DNA from: Steromphala cineraria
Lineage: Eukaryota > Mollusca > Gastropoda > Trochida > Trochidae
NCBI GenBank assembly: GCA_916613615.1
Contig: OU744732.1
Coordinates: forward strand, 45,375,227-45,439,226
Direction of reading: 5' to 3'
Length of the DNA: 64,000 nucleotides
Shown: positions 23,181 to 35,092 of the stretch, piece after piece
Layout of the letters: each line of letters opens with the position of its first letter
How positions within the stretch are numbered: the stretch's first letter is position 1
The notes under the pieces: generated by a model
The model's input: only the letters and a program-made list of their open reading frames with translations
The model's database searches: none
What the model was told of the DNA's origin: nothing
Made by a program: the position numbers and the translations under genes

Positions 23181-26100
23181 ATATCTGTGTCAAGTCCATA
23201 CCCAGATAAGATTTTGTTTTGTAAAGAAGTCTTTATCAGTCAATACAAATATAAAGTTGCACTTCCAATGGACAAATGATAATCAAACGAAATAATTCCT
23301 AATCAATGTCTTAATTAAATTTTCCAACATTTATGATGAGTTAATCATACTCAGATGACATGTAACCTTCCTTCACGGCAAGCGTTTCAATACTTTCATA
23401 GCAGGTCGACCTATTAACCTTTCGCATTCAATACGTTTTGGTCACCAACGGACATTTGGACCTAGGATCAAGTCGAGAACACTTTCAGTTGTATGGTAAA
23501 AGATGACATAGCGAGCGTGCATAACACACTAATCAATGAAATATTGAATTTTAAGGAAAGTTCTACCAGAAGGAAAATAATTCTCAGTCACACACATAAT
23601 TGGATAACAAAGGTAATTCATACATATTGATTAAATCTGACATACTCTTGTTAGGCTTGTAAATGAGGCGCCTCTCTCAGTAATATGTTCATCGAATGAT
23701 TAATTAGACATATTATTACTCGCTCGTGTAACTCCACCTAACGCCGTCAAAATACACATATAATTGTAGTAACGTTTTCGTGTTTAATTTGTTCATCAGT
23801 TCATTATATACTTATAGAAAAATATTAAAAGGATTCTTATGAATTTAAGATAGTTCATGGTCATGCTTTTTGAAATAAAATAAAAAGTATATTGTTATTG
23901 TGTTGTCATTGAGATGTATCGAACAACAATTGCATTTTGTCTTCAAATGGTGTTATGTGAAAAAGAAGTAAAACATGGTCACGACTAACCATCTCTATTT
24001 CTTAATTGTACAACTATGACGTGTTGTATGTTAAATATTTTGCCAGGCAATTTAAAAAATATGTTTGTAATTGACCAATCTTTGAAGTATTAATCAGGAT
24101 TGTTAAAAGCCTCTTAAGCTTTTCAAAGGCATTCAATGAGTATGCAAAGTCTTACAACATTAGAACATTATTTGCTAAATATTACACACTTTGATCATAC
24201 CTGGCGTTATTTCATATAGTATTTGGTGGTAATGTGTATGATTAGTGCAGTTATGGATATGCCTTATTAAACACCAAATGCTTAATTTTGTTGGTGTTTA
24301 GATCTTCATGAATTTAGTTATTTTATTTGGTCATGTTAAAAATGCAAGGTACGTCTTGACAATTTATGTAACAATAGGGCTCTATTCTAGCCAAACAAAT
24401 TCTGATGTCAATAAGGTTCATTGGTATTTTATTACCACTTATTGTCATAGAGTACTAGTTTTTTCCTCTTCCCTGGAACGGATATACAATACTGTCGACA
24501 AGTTGACAGTCCAATACTTACTAAAGTAGTATCCGTCATAAAAAGGCATTGATGTAAGAGCATCACTGTGAAAAGAATGATGACGACACTTCAATCGACA
24601 GACAAAACTGCTCCAAGTATGTAATGGTTCTCAAGTAGGTCACACAGACATATTGACTAGGTTCCCTATTGCTTCCTTAGCGTCCAAGTATCTCTGAAGT
24701 AAATGTCAGATCTGGTAGATGTGTTGACACTTCTCTGATAAATCATGTTGATCGAACCTTGAAACGGAATTGCATCCCTGATGTTAAATGAAAGGACATG
24801 GAGCAGTTTATTTGACAGACTTCGTAACACCTGTGCAAAAGTAATTCTTTAAGTAATCCTGACATGTTATTTTATAATTCATTGCAAAATATCATTGTTA
24901 ATTTCTAGTTTATTTATAGAAATGAAATAACCAAATGTTCTTTTTTGCCTCAAATGATATGTTCATGTAGGTTGTCTGTCAAAATTTCAGTATTTTTGTA
25001 TTTTGTGTCAGACAGTATGATAAGAGGAAAGGGATTCCCCTTCTCAAATATGGATACAAAATGTCGGAATTGGATAAATTTTAATGAAATGTAAAATAAA
25101 TAATTGCTAAATTACATCAATCAGAAAACAATGCTTACATGTAAACTGATCTGTATGATAATTTTTTTTAAAAAGTATCATTTCTTCAACAAATATAAAC
25201 GTTTTGTTTAAAGAACTGTGTCATCACCAAATCTAATTTTAATTTGTTTCAATCCTCATTGTTGATCTTTGGCCTGTGCAAGCCAACCTTTATGGCCTGT
25301 TGGTTTTCAAAAGAAGTATTACTCCAAGTGTTAACATCCCAGCATCTTTTCTTGAAATCGTCTTTTTGTAAGACAGCAGTTGGTTATGCAGTTATCGATT
25401 TTGATGGCATTCGCTCTTGTTTCGTAAGAATTTCGTTAGAGTAGCGATGTTCACCAGGCTGAACCTCCAATTGATTAGTTCAATGATGAGTTTTGATTTG
25501 GAAAGGGTTTATAGATTTACATCTTAAAAGTAGCCACAAAAGCACAAGCGTTTGGTGTATATCATTATTCACACCGGCGACTTATGTTAACTTCAATCAA
25601 ACTAAAACCATATTCAGTATCTTGATTTAGTGACCAATACCAATACTATTTTTGTAACTGTAATTTTTTTTAAAGAAAACCGAGAATACATCACTCAGGA
25701 TCAGCGTATCTCAATGATGAAGCTACCAATTATTACACAACCGTGCTTGTGACATCATAATAGGTTTCAGAAGATATTCTGAAAATAATCATTTGCATTT
25801 GAATAAGCTGTTGGCCTTTGTTGCCAAGAGCACTTTCAAGTGTATGAAGGCGATACTTTCACAAAACGTGACATAATGGTATTGAAGGGAGGGAGATTAA
25901 TGATCAGTCACACCTTATATATGAATAGTGTTGAAAACCTGATGCGGGATTATGTAAAGCTTATTGTGTGTTATATCTATTTTCAAACTTTAATATGGAT
26001 AGCATGATATTACTACATATTGTTGTCATAAATGATAAGTACACGAGTAGTTTACTTAACCTTGGTAACGATTTTTCCCTCAAGGATATGTTTGACCCAT

Positions 26101-27739
26101 ATTTAAAACAGCGATGTTATTTGTAGAGCTGTTTTAGATTAGTGATAAACTGCTGCACGTATGACGTCATAATAGATTCTAGTTGTAATCATAATTTTAC
26201 TGTTGTCACAATGGTACCATGCTCATCAACAATTTTCGTTTTCTACTGTTAGCAATAACATTGACATGAGAAGCCATGAAATAATTATTACGTCAGTTAT
26301 ATTAATAAAAACAGAATATTTAAGAAATAAAAGATCATTATAAATGATAAATAATCACTTTTTTTCTGGATTTGTTACAAAATTAACCTTATTTCTCTCA
26401 ATTTGTTTAATAGGAAAGGTTGTTAAATTTTTAAGCGGGTTCAATTACACCATTCCATTTAATGAGATTCTCTAAATGGCAATGTCCTTTTCAAGTTAAT
26501 TAATATGAACGTTACATTTATTAAATTTAATCATGGGAGATGCGGCTCACATAAAATGTAACTCATTACATATAGTGTTGATGTGAATTCCGAACAAACA
26601 CGTACAACAGCCGGAATATGTTGGCCAGATATGTCGTATGGTAAATTAAATTAACCTTGAAATATCTCATTGAATAATTGTCGATAATATTGATATTATT
26701 GATCTGTATGACCACACACTAATACTTATACTGATGGAACAGAAACCAAAGTTGGAACATGTATATTATGTAAAACATAGAGGACGAATATCATTTATAC
26801 CACATTGTAAGTCACTGTCACACATTTGAAAACAATACATCAATATGGCTATAAAGTAAAAGCTAAATTTAGAATAATTGATGTCTATTAAGAACGAAGA
26901 GTGAATGAGAAATGTTGTAATGAGCATATACCATGCCATGAAACTAGAAAACTACTTATACATAGAATTATATATAACGATGATATATAACAAAACTTAA
27001 TTTAATTACTTGCTTTGAATGAAACAAAATTAGATTAAAATAATTCTTTAACAATATCAATATGGAATAGTTTATGTATACAGATGTTTGGGTAAAATGG
27101 GACTTTGTCTAACCCAAATGCTCAGATCCAAAGTCAAACCTCATAGATTTTCAATTACTTCCTTTACCATAGACTTTGTTGATTATTTCATCATATTGGC
27201 CTCAGTTTTTCTAACCCTGCAACTCTTTCTTCTTGACAAGCTTAAATAACAGTTGTGTAGTTTGATTAATTCAAAACTGATGAAGGTGAGGAAAAAGTTT
27301 GATTTAAAATAGCTGAATATTTCAAAGAAAATGCCAATCATTATCCGAAATTACTGTTTGTAGTTGTAAAAAGAAATATTTTGAAAACTGTGTTTAGAAA
27401 GAAAACTCAAACATATTGAATTGGTCATTGGAAATATATTGCATTAAGAAAATGTTCAAAAGGTGAACACAAACAAACCCTTAAAACAACATAAAATTAA
27501 ATCGTCATGTTTCAACTTAAGTTGTAGATAATGTCTTGTGAATGCCATAGTGATGGTCAATGGAATTTTTGGGCTGTCATTGTCACCAGTTACTTAGCTT
27601 TTCCACTGGTGTATTATGTTTTTCAAAACATCAAACAGTGTCATATTTTCCAGATATTATAATGTATTAAATATGGATGACAACTTCTTTATTGATGATA
27701 TGAGACGTTTCGACACAGTTTCTTGTGTCGTTCTCACAA

Positions 27740-28300
27740 TTAACAATCATATTAGTGTTCCTTCTTTATTTACTGTTTGTGTTCAGAGAGTACTCGATTT
27801 TGGTGACTACTCCGGCAGGGCGGTTAAGTGATCATATAATATCAAACGTTGACAGTCCAATACCTTTTTTCGTTTTTTTTTCAGTTCCTTCATTACACAA
27901 CATGGAACTTGGTTAATTGTTTCAAAATCTTGGCTATCAAGTTTAAATTCTTGAGAACATTAATAATCGTATTAGTGTTCCTTCTTTATTTACTGTTTGT
28001 GTTCAGAGAGTACTCGGTTTTGGAAACTACTCCGGCAGGGCAGTTAAGTGGCCATATAATATCAAACGTTGACAGTCCAATACCTCCTTAAGTAGTATCT
28101 GTCAAAATAGTCACTCAGTGCAAAAGCATCAGCCGTGAAAAGACTGCTGACAGAATCTTCAATCAACAGACAAGGTGGCCACAAGTATGTAATGGTCTCT
28201 CAAGTAGGTCACACAGACGTATTAACTAGGTTCCTTAGTGCTTCCTTTGAGTCGAAGTATTGCTGAAGTAGACGGCAGATCTGGTAGATGTGTTTGAATG
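27740..28300. repeat. Sub-repeat X in B with local duplication
   Basis: Positions 27740-27867 and 27955-28083 are about 125 bp copies of each other (shared GTGTTCAGAGAGTACTCG, CTACTCCGGCAGGGC and CAAACGTTGACAGTCC). Unit C has a single copy at 37630-37760. The intervening piece, ending in a long pyrimidine run and CAG, is matched at 37540-37600 in C, where it lies upstream of the single copy. Confidence 0.7.
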
Positions 28301-29376
28301 TCATTTCCGTCAGGAATAAATTGGACATGAATGGTTATTTAGCCATGGATTAGGCTGCAAATTTAAGTAATGTTAATATATTATTCTGAATATCACTTTT
28401 ATCAAAGAGTTTATTTATCATCCAAAATTATTCCTCATTAGTTTTTTTATGAAATTATGACATTTGACTTTCAGTGTTGTGATTTTACAGTATTGTGATG
28501 TCATCACGTTTATGACGTCACAGCATTGCCAAAAAAATTTTGATCTCACGTAGGTGACGCCAAGAGGGCATTGTTCAAAATCTACTGTCAAAACAATATT
28601 TCCTTGATCTCATACAAACAATATCTCCTGTTAACCCAGTTTTGGATGATACATGTTATCTTCAAAGGGTCAATATATCTCTTTTATTTTTGTGAAGTTA
28701 AGTCATGCTACTGCCACTAAACATGGAGTTACCTTATGTATTACAATAAATTTACGACTGTTTGAAAAAACTTGCTTCTATTGACGGAAAATAACAAAAT
28801 GAAAATTTAACGGAATACATTATAATAATTACCTGGAAAATATTACAATATAATACGGTATACAGTTTGATGTTAATGTTACAGAAGCGCTTCATTCCTA
28901 CATTTGTTTGATTGCCTTCAAGTAGAAGTAATTAATATGATATATATATTGCATTGAAAATAATTATAATATTTTTAAATAACGCAAAACATTGTCCTCT
29001 TGAACTCATAGGTGAAAATACTTTCTACTATGAAACAATTTAGGGAACTGGGATTTGGAATAACTTTGGCAATTTATTTTTCAAACCTAAAAGGTGTGCA
29101 TCTGTAGTGGTGTTTCATGTCCAATGTCCATAAATAAAAGGTCAATATCGCAAGTACGGTAAGACAAGAGTTATATTAATATGGTAATGCAATACTGCTA
29201 TGAACAGTAAGACTTCCAGCAAAATGGATTTGGACAGGCATAATGCAAGTCCGTCAAACATTGCATAGGTATGTAAACAGTTTTACATGCACCTAAATGC
29301 AATAACATGTACAAATCAACAAGAAATCTTTTTCAGTGTCCATACAAGCTAAAATGAGTATGCATCCTTGATGAAA

Positions 29377-29976
29377 ATTCTCTCCCCACAGAGGCAGCTC
29401 AGTCATACCCGAGTTAGCCTCTGTTCTATTACGCCAAGATCCTGGGGTTCCGGCAGATTGCCCTAGCGGCAAAAAGTTGTAACTTGAGATATCGCCCTTA
29501 TTTGCAGCCAATGTAAGCACCTTTTGGTTATCCACGGATTTGGGAATTATTAACGGTCTTACAGTGACTTGCAAAAGCATTATGCCTGTATGTTTATATT
29601 TCATTTACAGTGTGAGAGGGAAAATATTTGAAAATCATATACATGTATGGATAGGGTTTTTCATTAGAAACATGCGGTTTTTTAATTGTTGTTCTTTGTT
29701 TTATGATAAATTTTATTTTAATAATTTTACCCAAATAAAAACTAATGAGAAGGTAAAAAGCGATGTTTTGTAGAAGGAAGAGTTATCTCCCCTGAATGCC
29801 GAACCAAACGGGAAAAGCCGAGCTTTTGAGTATGACCACTTTTGAAACGGCGTCGCTGATTGCACAACTAACTTTGATTGCCTCCAATCAGATTTCTACC
29901 TTTCTTTCCCATGTATTAGCCGTAATAGAACAGAGGCTAACTCGGGTATGACTGAGCTGCCTCTGTGGGGTGAGAA
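29377..29976. mobile_element. 600 bp long-TIR MITE in C
   Basis: This element has the longest and best-matched TIRs of the family, about 57 bp with only two or three mismatches: ATTCTCTCCCCACAGAGGC on the left, and CCATTCTCACCCCACAGAGG reading inward from the right. The flanks CTTGATGAA and CTTGACAAA agree at 7 of 9 bases. Unit B at about 20440 has the uninterrupted site. Between the TIRs I see no transposase; short frames inside look like chance. Confidence 0.8.
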
Positions 29977-31100
29977 TGGCTTGACAAACTGAATTACTGT
30001 TTAATTCAATATTTTAGACATCCCGTTATCCAGAAGATTAGTAGAAGTTTTTGGTAGACATTGAAAAGATTTGGATGAATAATTTTCTGAATCGTTTAGA
30101 AACAACTTTTAAAAGGACTTAGAAGTAAAAGTACATAACAAAGAAAATCGTACAAATATTAATACATTCAGTACTCGATGACATGTTAAAAAACGTGCAA
30201 TATTTAAAATGAATCCGAAGAATATGTTTTTAATAAAAAAAATTCATATCAACATAAATTCTGATATTGGAAAACCACTAATAACAAAACATGACAATTC
30301 GTAAATGAATAAGAAACGAAATCAGCTGTCTGTTGCCACTTAACCACTTCTAGTAAGGAAGAAGGCATGTGGTAAATTTTAATACAATCTGATGAATATT
30401 CTTTCAGTAATATGCCAACTAAAACGTCCTCGGACGAACGGTCCTAAGAACAGACGGACCAATTGAATCTTTGGTACTACTATATGAATCTTGACCGTTC
30501 ACTTGGGGATATCAATCAGAAACAACTAATAACATCACACCATAGTCTATAAGAAGTTTCATATACAAACCCTTAATCCAGAAATAAAGATTATGATATC
30601 TATGTTTCCTTATATTGCAATCGATCTTGTTCCCAAATGATATAAATGCAATTGACTGTTAATTTGTACTTGCATAGCATCTCTCTAAAATGAAGCAAGA
30701 AATGAGTTTTTCTAAAGTGGACTGTCAAAGCGTTTAAAGTCACTGCATACTCGCGTCCAAAAGAAGCTTGATACTTGTTATTTTCGAAAGTAAGTGTTTA
30801 AGAAGATAACAATATACTGCACTCTCGGTTCCTTTACTGAAAATGTATAAACCTTCTTTTGAGACAATTTGTTGAATACCGGCAGAAATATTGTGTTGAA
30901 GGTGAGGTGAGGTGATTTGGGGTTGAACGCAGCTTTCAAGAGTATTCCACTTTTATCATCCAAAACTGTGTTCCACAGGAGATATTGCTGGTGGAAGATC
31001 AAGAGATATCTCCTAGGAGATATCGCTTTGACAGTAGATTTTGAACAATGCGCTTTAATCAGAATATACATGACATCACAAATGTTTTACATCATCATCA

Positions 31101-31196
31101 ATGACGTCACAATGCTATGACGTCATATACACAGCGACGTCACAATGCTATGACGTCATTAACACGATAACATCACAATGCTATGACATCACTGGT
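31101..31196. promoter_or_regulatory. TGACGTCA (CRE-like) tandem array
   Basis: Perfect 8 bp palindromes lie at 31102-31109, 31118-31125 and 31151-31158, with one-base variants at 31135-31142 and beyond, arranged as about three 33 bp repeats sharing ACAATGCTATGA. TGACGTCA is the consensus bound by CREB/ATF-type bZIP proteins. Whether it works here is unknown. Confidence 0.6.
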
Positions 31197-31278
31197 TTAG
31201 GACTTTTAGGGCTATGCAGTGTTCAAAAATATAAATTTTTCATGCTAATGTGATGAAAAATGATTTTGGATGATAAAT

Positions 31279-31425
31279 AGAATCTCACCCTCGTGTCTTC
31301 TGATATCAAATATATCAACACTCGTTGATAAAAGTAAAATATCCTCGGCAAGCCTCGGATATTTGTTACTTTTATCAACTTGTGTTGATATATTTGATAT
31401 CAGAAGACACTTGGGTGAGGTTCTC
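31279..31425. repeat. Modular hairpin of H1
   Basis: Two ~65 bp arms pair almost fully, and most mismatches fall at the CTCGT-type motifs. Motif starts: CTCGTG 31290, CTCGTT 31321, CTCGG 31344 and 31354, CTTGTG 31379, CTTGGG 31410. The motifs read in the same direction in both arms and so do not pair; the words between them (for example TGATATCAAATATATCAACA) do. Confidence 0.85.
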
Positions 31426-33441
31426 TATATATCACGGTCTCTAGTATCATTGCAGGGTGAAAGTCCTCAACGCTATTGTGACTATGCATTCAGGTGAAAC
31501 ATGCCAGCATGGACTAGAACTGGCGACCTATGGATGGTATAACACTGAAAGTCAGTGTAGCATTGCTCCCTAATCTTACTGCGCGTAGAATGGTTCGCAA
31601 AGTGCTGAGCTCTTGGAAGGATTCGAACGTCGGACCACTTAATCCTTAATCTTAATTTAGTCCCCGAACGAGCTACAGGAATGAGGCATTCAAATGATGA
31701 ATATTGGGGCATATCGAAACATTCCATGTTCGATAAAAGCAGTATCTAACCTAATCTATTGGTTCCAACAGACTAGCCAGCAAATGGACTGTGACAGATA
31801 CGGGAGACCAGTATATGGACAGTTCAATCCGACTTAATCCGTAGGATCACATTAAAAATGTTTTTTGTGTGTTATCATCTTGACCCGATTAAAGGTGTGA
31901 GCTTTAGTGCGTAAACACTCTGCACACATTGAATATCAAGTTTCTTTCGGAAGTGAATAATTGATTTCATTTTCTATCGGTCTTTGAATGAATCTTGCAG
32001 GCGTTAGAAGCGCAATCATTTATGTGTGGAACAATGCATCAAGGTGTTGACCAGCATTATGTTTAACTGCATCCCAACACTCTGTATAACTACCCTCAAA
32101 GGATAGTCACAGAGGTATTAGAAGAGATTGGTAACATTAATCACTGTTAGTACATTTCTGTCGGGCAGGACACAATCTAGCTAAAACTAGCCATAATGTT
32201 TACGTCCTCTAAGTCCTACATGTACTTTACATCCAGTGCTAGACACGGACCCAGTGGGTAAGTCGCTAGATATATTGTAGGACTTATTGGACGTAAACAT
32301 TATAAAGCTAGTTTCAAGTAGATGGAACAGGATAGTTTGAAAATGTGAAACTCGGTGATTTTGAACTTTCCAGTCATACAAGCCATTTCTCGTATCAGAT
32401 AATGTGGCATGGTATATTAAACACTTGTAAAGCTTTTGGTCTATTATAACCATTGGTTTAGAAATCTACAATACATATGAATAACATATGTCACTAGTTT
32501 GTCACTTTGGGTATTTTTAACAGCCAGTTGACAACTTATGTGACAGAACTTTCGGTACATTTCTCATCATAAATTATTGAATATCTTGTGCAATGAAGTT
32601 TAAAATAAAATATTCCAAAATACTTGACAAGGGCAAACATTAAAAAGCAAACTTGAAGAATGATATTTTATATATTACACAATTTCATTAAAAGTAACCA
32701 TCGTAATTATTGAAATATAAAGACATAAAATTAACCTTTTCAAAAACCGTTGGTTACCAAAAATAAAACCCATATCAAAATTGAAGATGGATGGTTGTCA
32801 TTTAATCCTTTATAAAATTCTACTTAAGAATTATTACAAACTTTAAGTACTTTAATCAATATAGTTGCATTATTGATAATAGGCTAATGACTTGAAATTT
32901 GAAGTAAGTATAATCATAGCTTTGCAAATTGCTATTTCGTTTACATTTATGTAAAGTCTATATTGCTATATTCTATATTAGCCATAAAACCCATATCAAA
33001 ATTGAAGATGGATGATTGTCATTTACAACTCTATAAAATTCTAAGAATGACTTATTACATACTTTAAGTACTTAAGTAAATGATTTATCTGCATTATTGA
33101 TAATAGGTTTATGACTTGAAATTGGAACTCGGTATAATAATAGCTTTGCATATTGCTTTTTCCCAAAGTCTATATTGTTATGTATTCTAAATTAGTATAA
33201 TTATAGACTTTACAGATTTAAAAAATTATATGTCAATTAAAAGGCATTTATTTTTCAATGAGCCTGCTCATCGCAAAATATAAATGATCACAGATACTAT
33301 TTTCCGTAAAGAACATATTTCAAATTGACATGAAAACGTAGGTCATGACTTTAACACACTTACACTTGATGTAAGTGATCCCATGTGCGTTCATGCTCAC
33401 ATTGCATTTGATGTTAACAGAAGGGTGATGGAAGATTTACA

Positions 33442-33690
33442 ATGCCTCTACAAGGCCAAAGGCTGATCAAAACTGGACTGTCCAAACGTCACCTTGCAAA
33501 TGCACTTAACGTGAGCAAGAACTTTGTGAACAGAGTATGGAACCGGCACCAATATTTTGTACAGCATCACATCGTCATGGTGGCGATCGTCAAAGGTCAA
33601 CAAGGCAACATGATGTCATTTTATTACCTTTGAAACACGTCGTGATCCATTCTGGACAGCTTCCACCCTACCAAATGCGATCCTGAAATT
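33442..33690 (+). pseudogene. Tc1-like transposase N-terminal remnant, copy in C
   Basis: The frame MPLQGQRLIKTGLSKRHLAN, followed by ALNVSKNFVNRVWNRHQ, is a well-preserved helix-turn-helix DNA-binding segment of a Tc1-like transposase (residues about 6-37). It ends at codon 63. The catalytic domain is missing because unit C jumps at about 33690 to sequence that in B lies 1.5 kb downstream. Confidence 0.7.
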
Positions 33691-34739
33691 GGTGGTAATG
33701 TGTATGATGGGTGCAGTTATGGATATGCCTTATCAAACACCAAATGCTTAATTTGAATATCGATCATTTTGTTGTTGTTTGTTTAAGAATTTTAATTATT
33801 TTATTAGGTCATGTTGTTAAAAATGCAAGGTACGTCTTTTACAATTTATGTAACAATAGGGCTCTATTCTAGCAAAACAAAGTCTAATGTCAATGAGGTT
33901 CATTGATATTTTATTACCATTTATTGTCATAGAGTACTAGTTTTTTCCTCTTCAATGGAACGGATATACAATACTGTCCACAAGTTGACAGTCCAATACT
34001 TACTAAAGTAGTATCTGTCAAAATAGGCATTGATGTAGGAGCATCACCGTGAAAAGAATGATGACGACACTTCAATCGACAGACAAGACTGCTCCAAGTA
34101 TGTAATGGTTCTCAAGTAGGTCACAGAGACGTATTGACTACGTTCCTTATTGCTTCCTTAGCGTCCAAATATCTCTGAAGTAAATGTCAGATCTGGTAGA
34201 TGTGTTGACACTTCTCTGATAAATCATGTTGATAGAATCTTGAAATGGAATTGCATTCCTGATGTTAAATGAAAGGACATGGAGCAGTTTATTTGACAGA
34301 GTTCTATATCTTAACACCTGCGCAAAAGGAAGTTCTTTAAGTTATCTTCATTGGTTATTTTGAATATCATTAAAACAAATTTATTGTTAATTTTTAGTTT
34401 ATTTATAGAAATGAAATAACCAAATGTTCTGTTTTTCCTCAAATGATATGTACATGTAGTTTGTCCTTAAAAATTAAATAGCGTAAACTGATGGCTGTAA
34501 CTCCCAAAAAATGTCAGTATTTTTGTACTTTGTGTCAGACAGTATGATAGAAGTAAAGGAATTCCTCTGGTCCAATATGGATACAAAATGTCGGAATTGG
34601 ATACATGTTTATGAAATGTAAAATATATAATTGCTAAATTACATCAATCAGAAAACAATGCTTACATGTAAACTGATCTGTATGATAATTTTTTTTTCTA
34701 AGTATCATTTCTTTTACAAATATAAACGTTTTGTTTAAA

Positions 34740-35092
34740 GGGGCAGTAGCACGTTTTTTGAGAAGTTTATATTTTAATTTTTTTACTGATAATTGTGAGT
34801 TAATGTTAAATGTATTATTTTGACAGTGTCAAAAATCTCATAACACAAACCAATCATCCATAGTCAGAGGACAAAGTATAAAGACTCACATAAAATCCAC
34901 TGGCGGCCATTTGTTTGTGAACACCTTTAATTCATTTGTGGAAGAAAAGGAATGGCATTGCTAAACTTTACGTTATATATTTGAATTATTACTGCTCCAT
35001 TTAGTTTTAATACATTGCCTTCCAATTGGAACCATTGATTTTCATTTTCCAGACATCACCTTATATTCCCTCTAAAAACGTGCTACTGCCCC
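34740..35092 (-). mobile_element. TTTAAA-flanked MITE, copy 1
   Basis: Terminal inverted repeats GGGGCAGTAGCACGTTTTT, exact in the first 15 bases. TTTAAA flanks both ends (34734-34739 and 35093-35098). Units A and B have the empty site (GTTTAAAGAACTG in B), so this is a clean insertion. The target could equally be TTAA with the TIR extended by one base (AGGGGC), which would fit piggyBac-type MITEs. It lies in the opposite orientation to the copy at 47820. Confidence 0.9.

Larger units (their letters stand above)
15241..28400. repeat. Segmental duplicon, unit B
   Basis: Second copy. It matches A through most of its first 11 kb and C from about 19700 to 28395. Private features: a truncated LINE at 15291-16268; about 500 bp extra at 16890-17410; a gap, relative to A and C, where the SINE should lie (before 20870); and a local ~125 bp duplication (27740-27867 and 27955-28083). 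It keeps the most complete Tc1-like relic (22335-23180). Confidence 0.8.
30953..31428. mobile_element. Hairpin-ended element H1
   Basis: This is absent from the paralogous SINE in A, so it is a true insertion of about 476 bp. From left to right it has: a TTATCATCCAAAAC end (its inverse, TTTTGGATGATAA, recurs at 31264-31276); the palindrome GATATCTCCTAGGAGATATC at 31005-31024; a three-fold 33 bp array of TGACGTCA sites (31101-31196); and the modular hairpin 31279-31425. It ends in TTCTCTATAT. No coding frame is seen, and the target duplication is ambiguous. Confidence 0.7.
30901..31680 (-). mobile_element. tRNA-headed SINE in C, split by a later element
   Basis: Tail part at 30901-30952, head part at about 31429-31680. 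It is interrupted by the hairpin element 30953-31428 within the conserved TTCCACTTATATCACGG segment. Copy A (3538-3830) lacks the interruption. Confidence 0.7.

Noticed and set aside
29293..29773. Opposing frames of 103 and 77 codons in the 600 bp MITE
   Set aside because: They cover its TIR and AT-rich interior; no transposase motifs.
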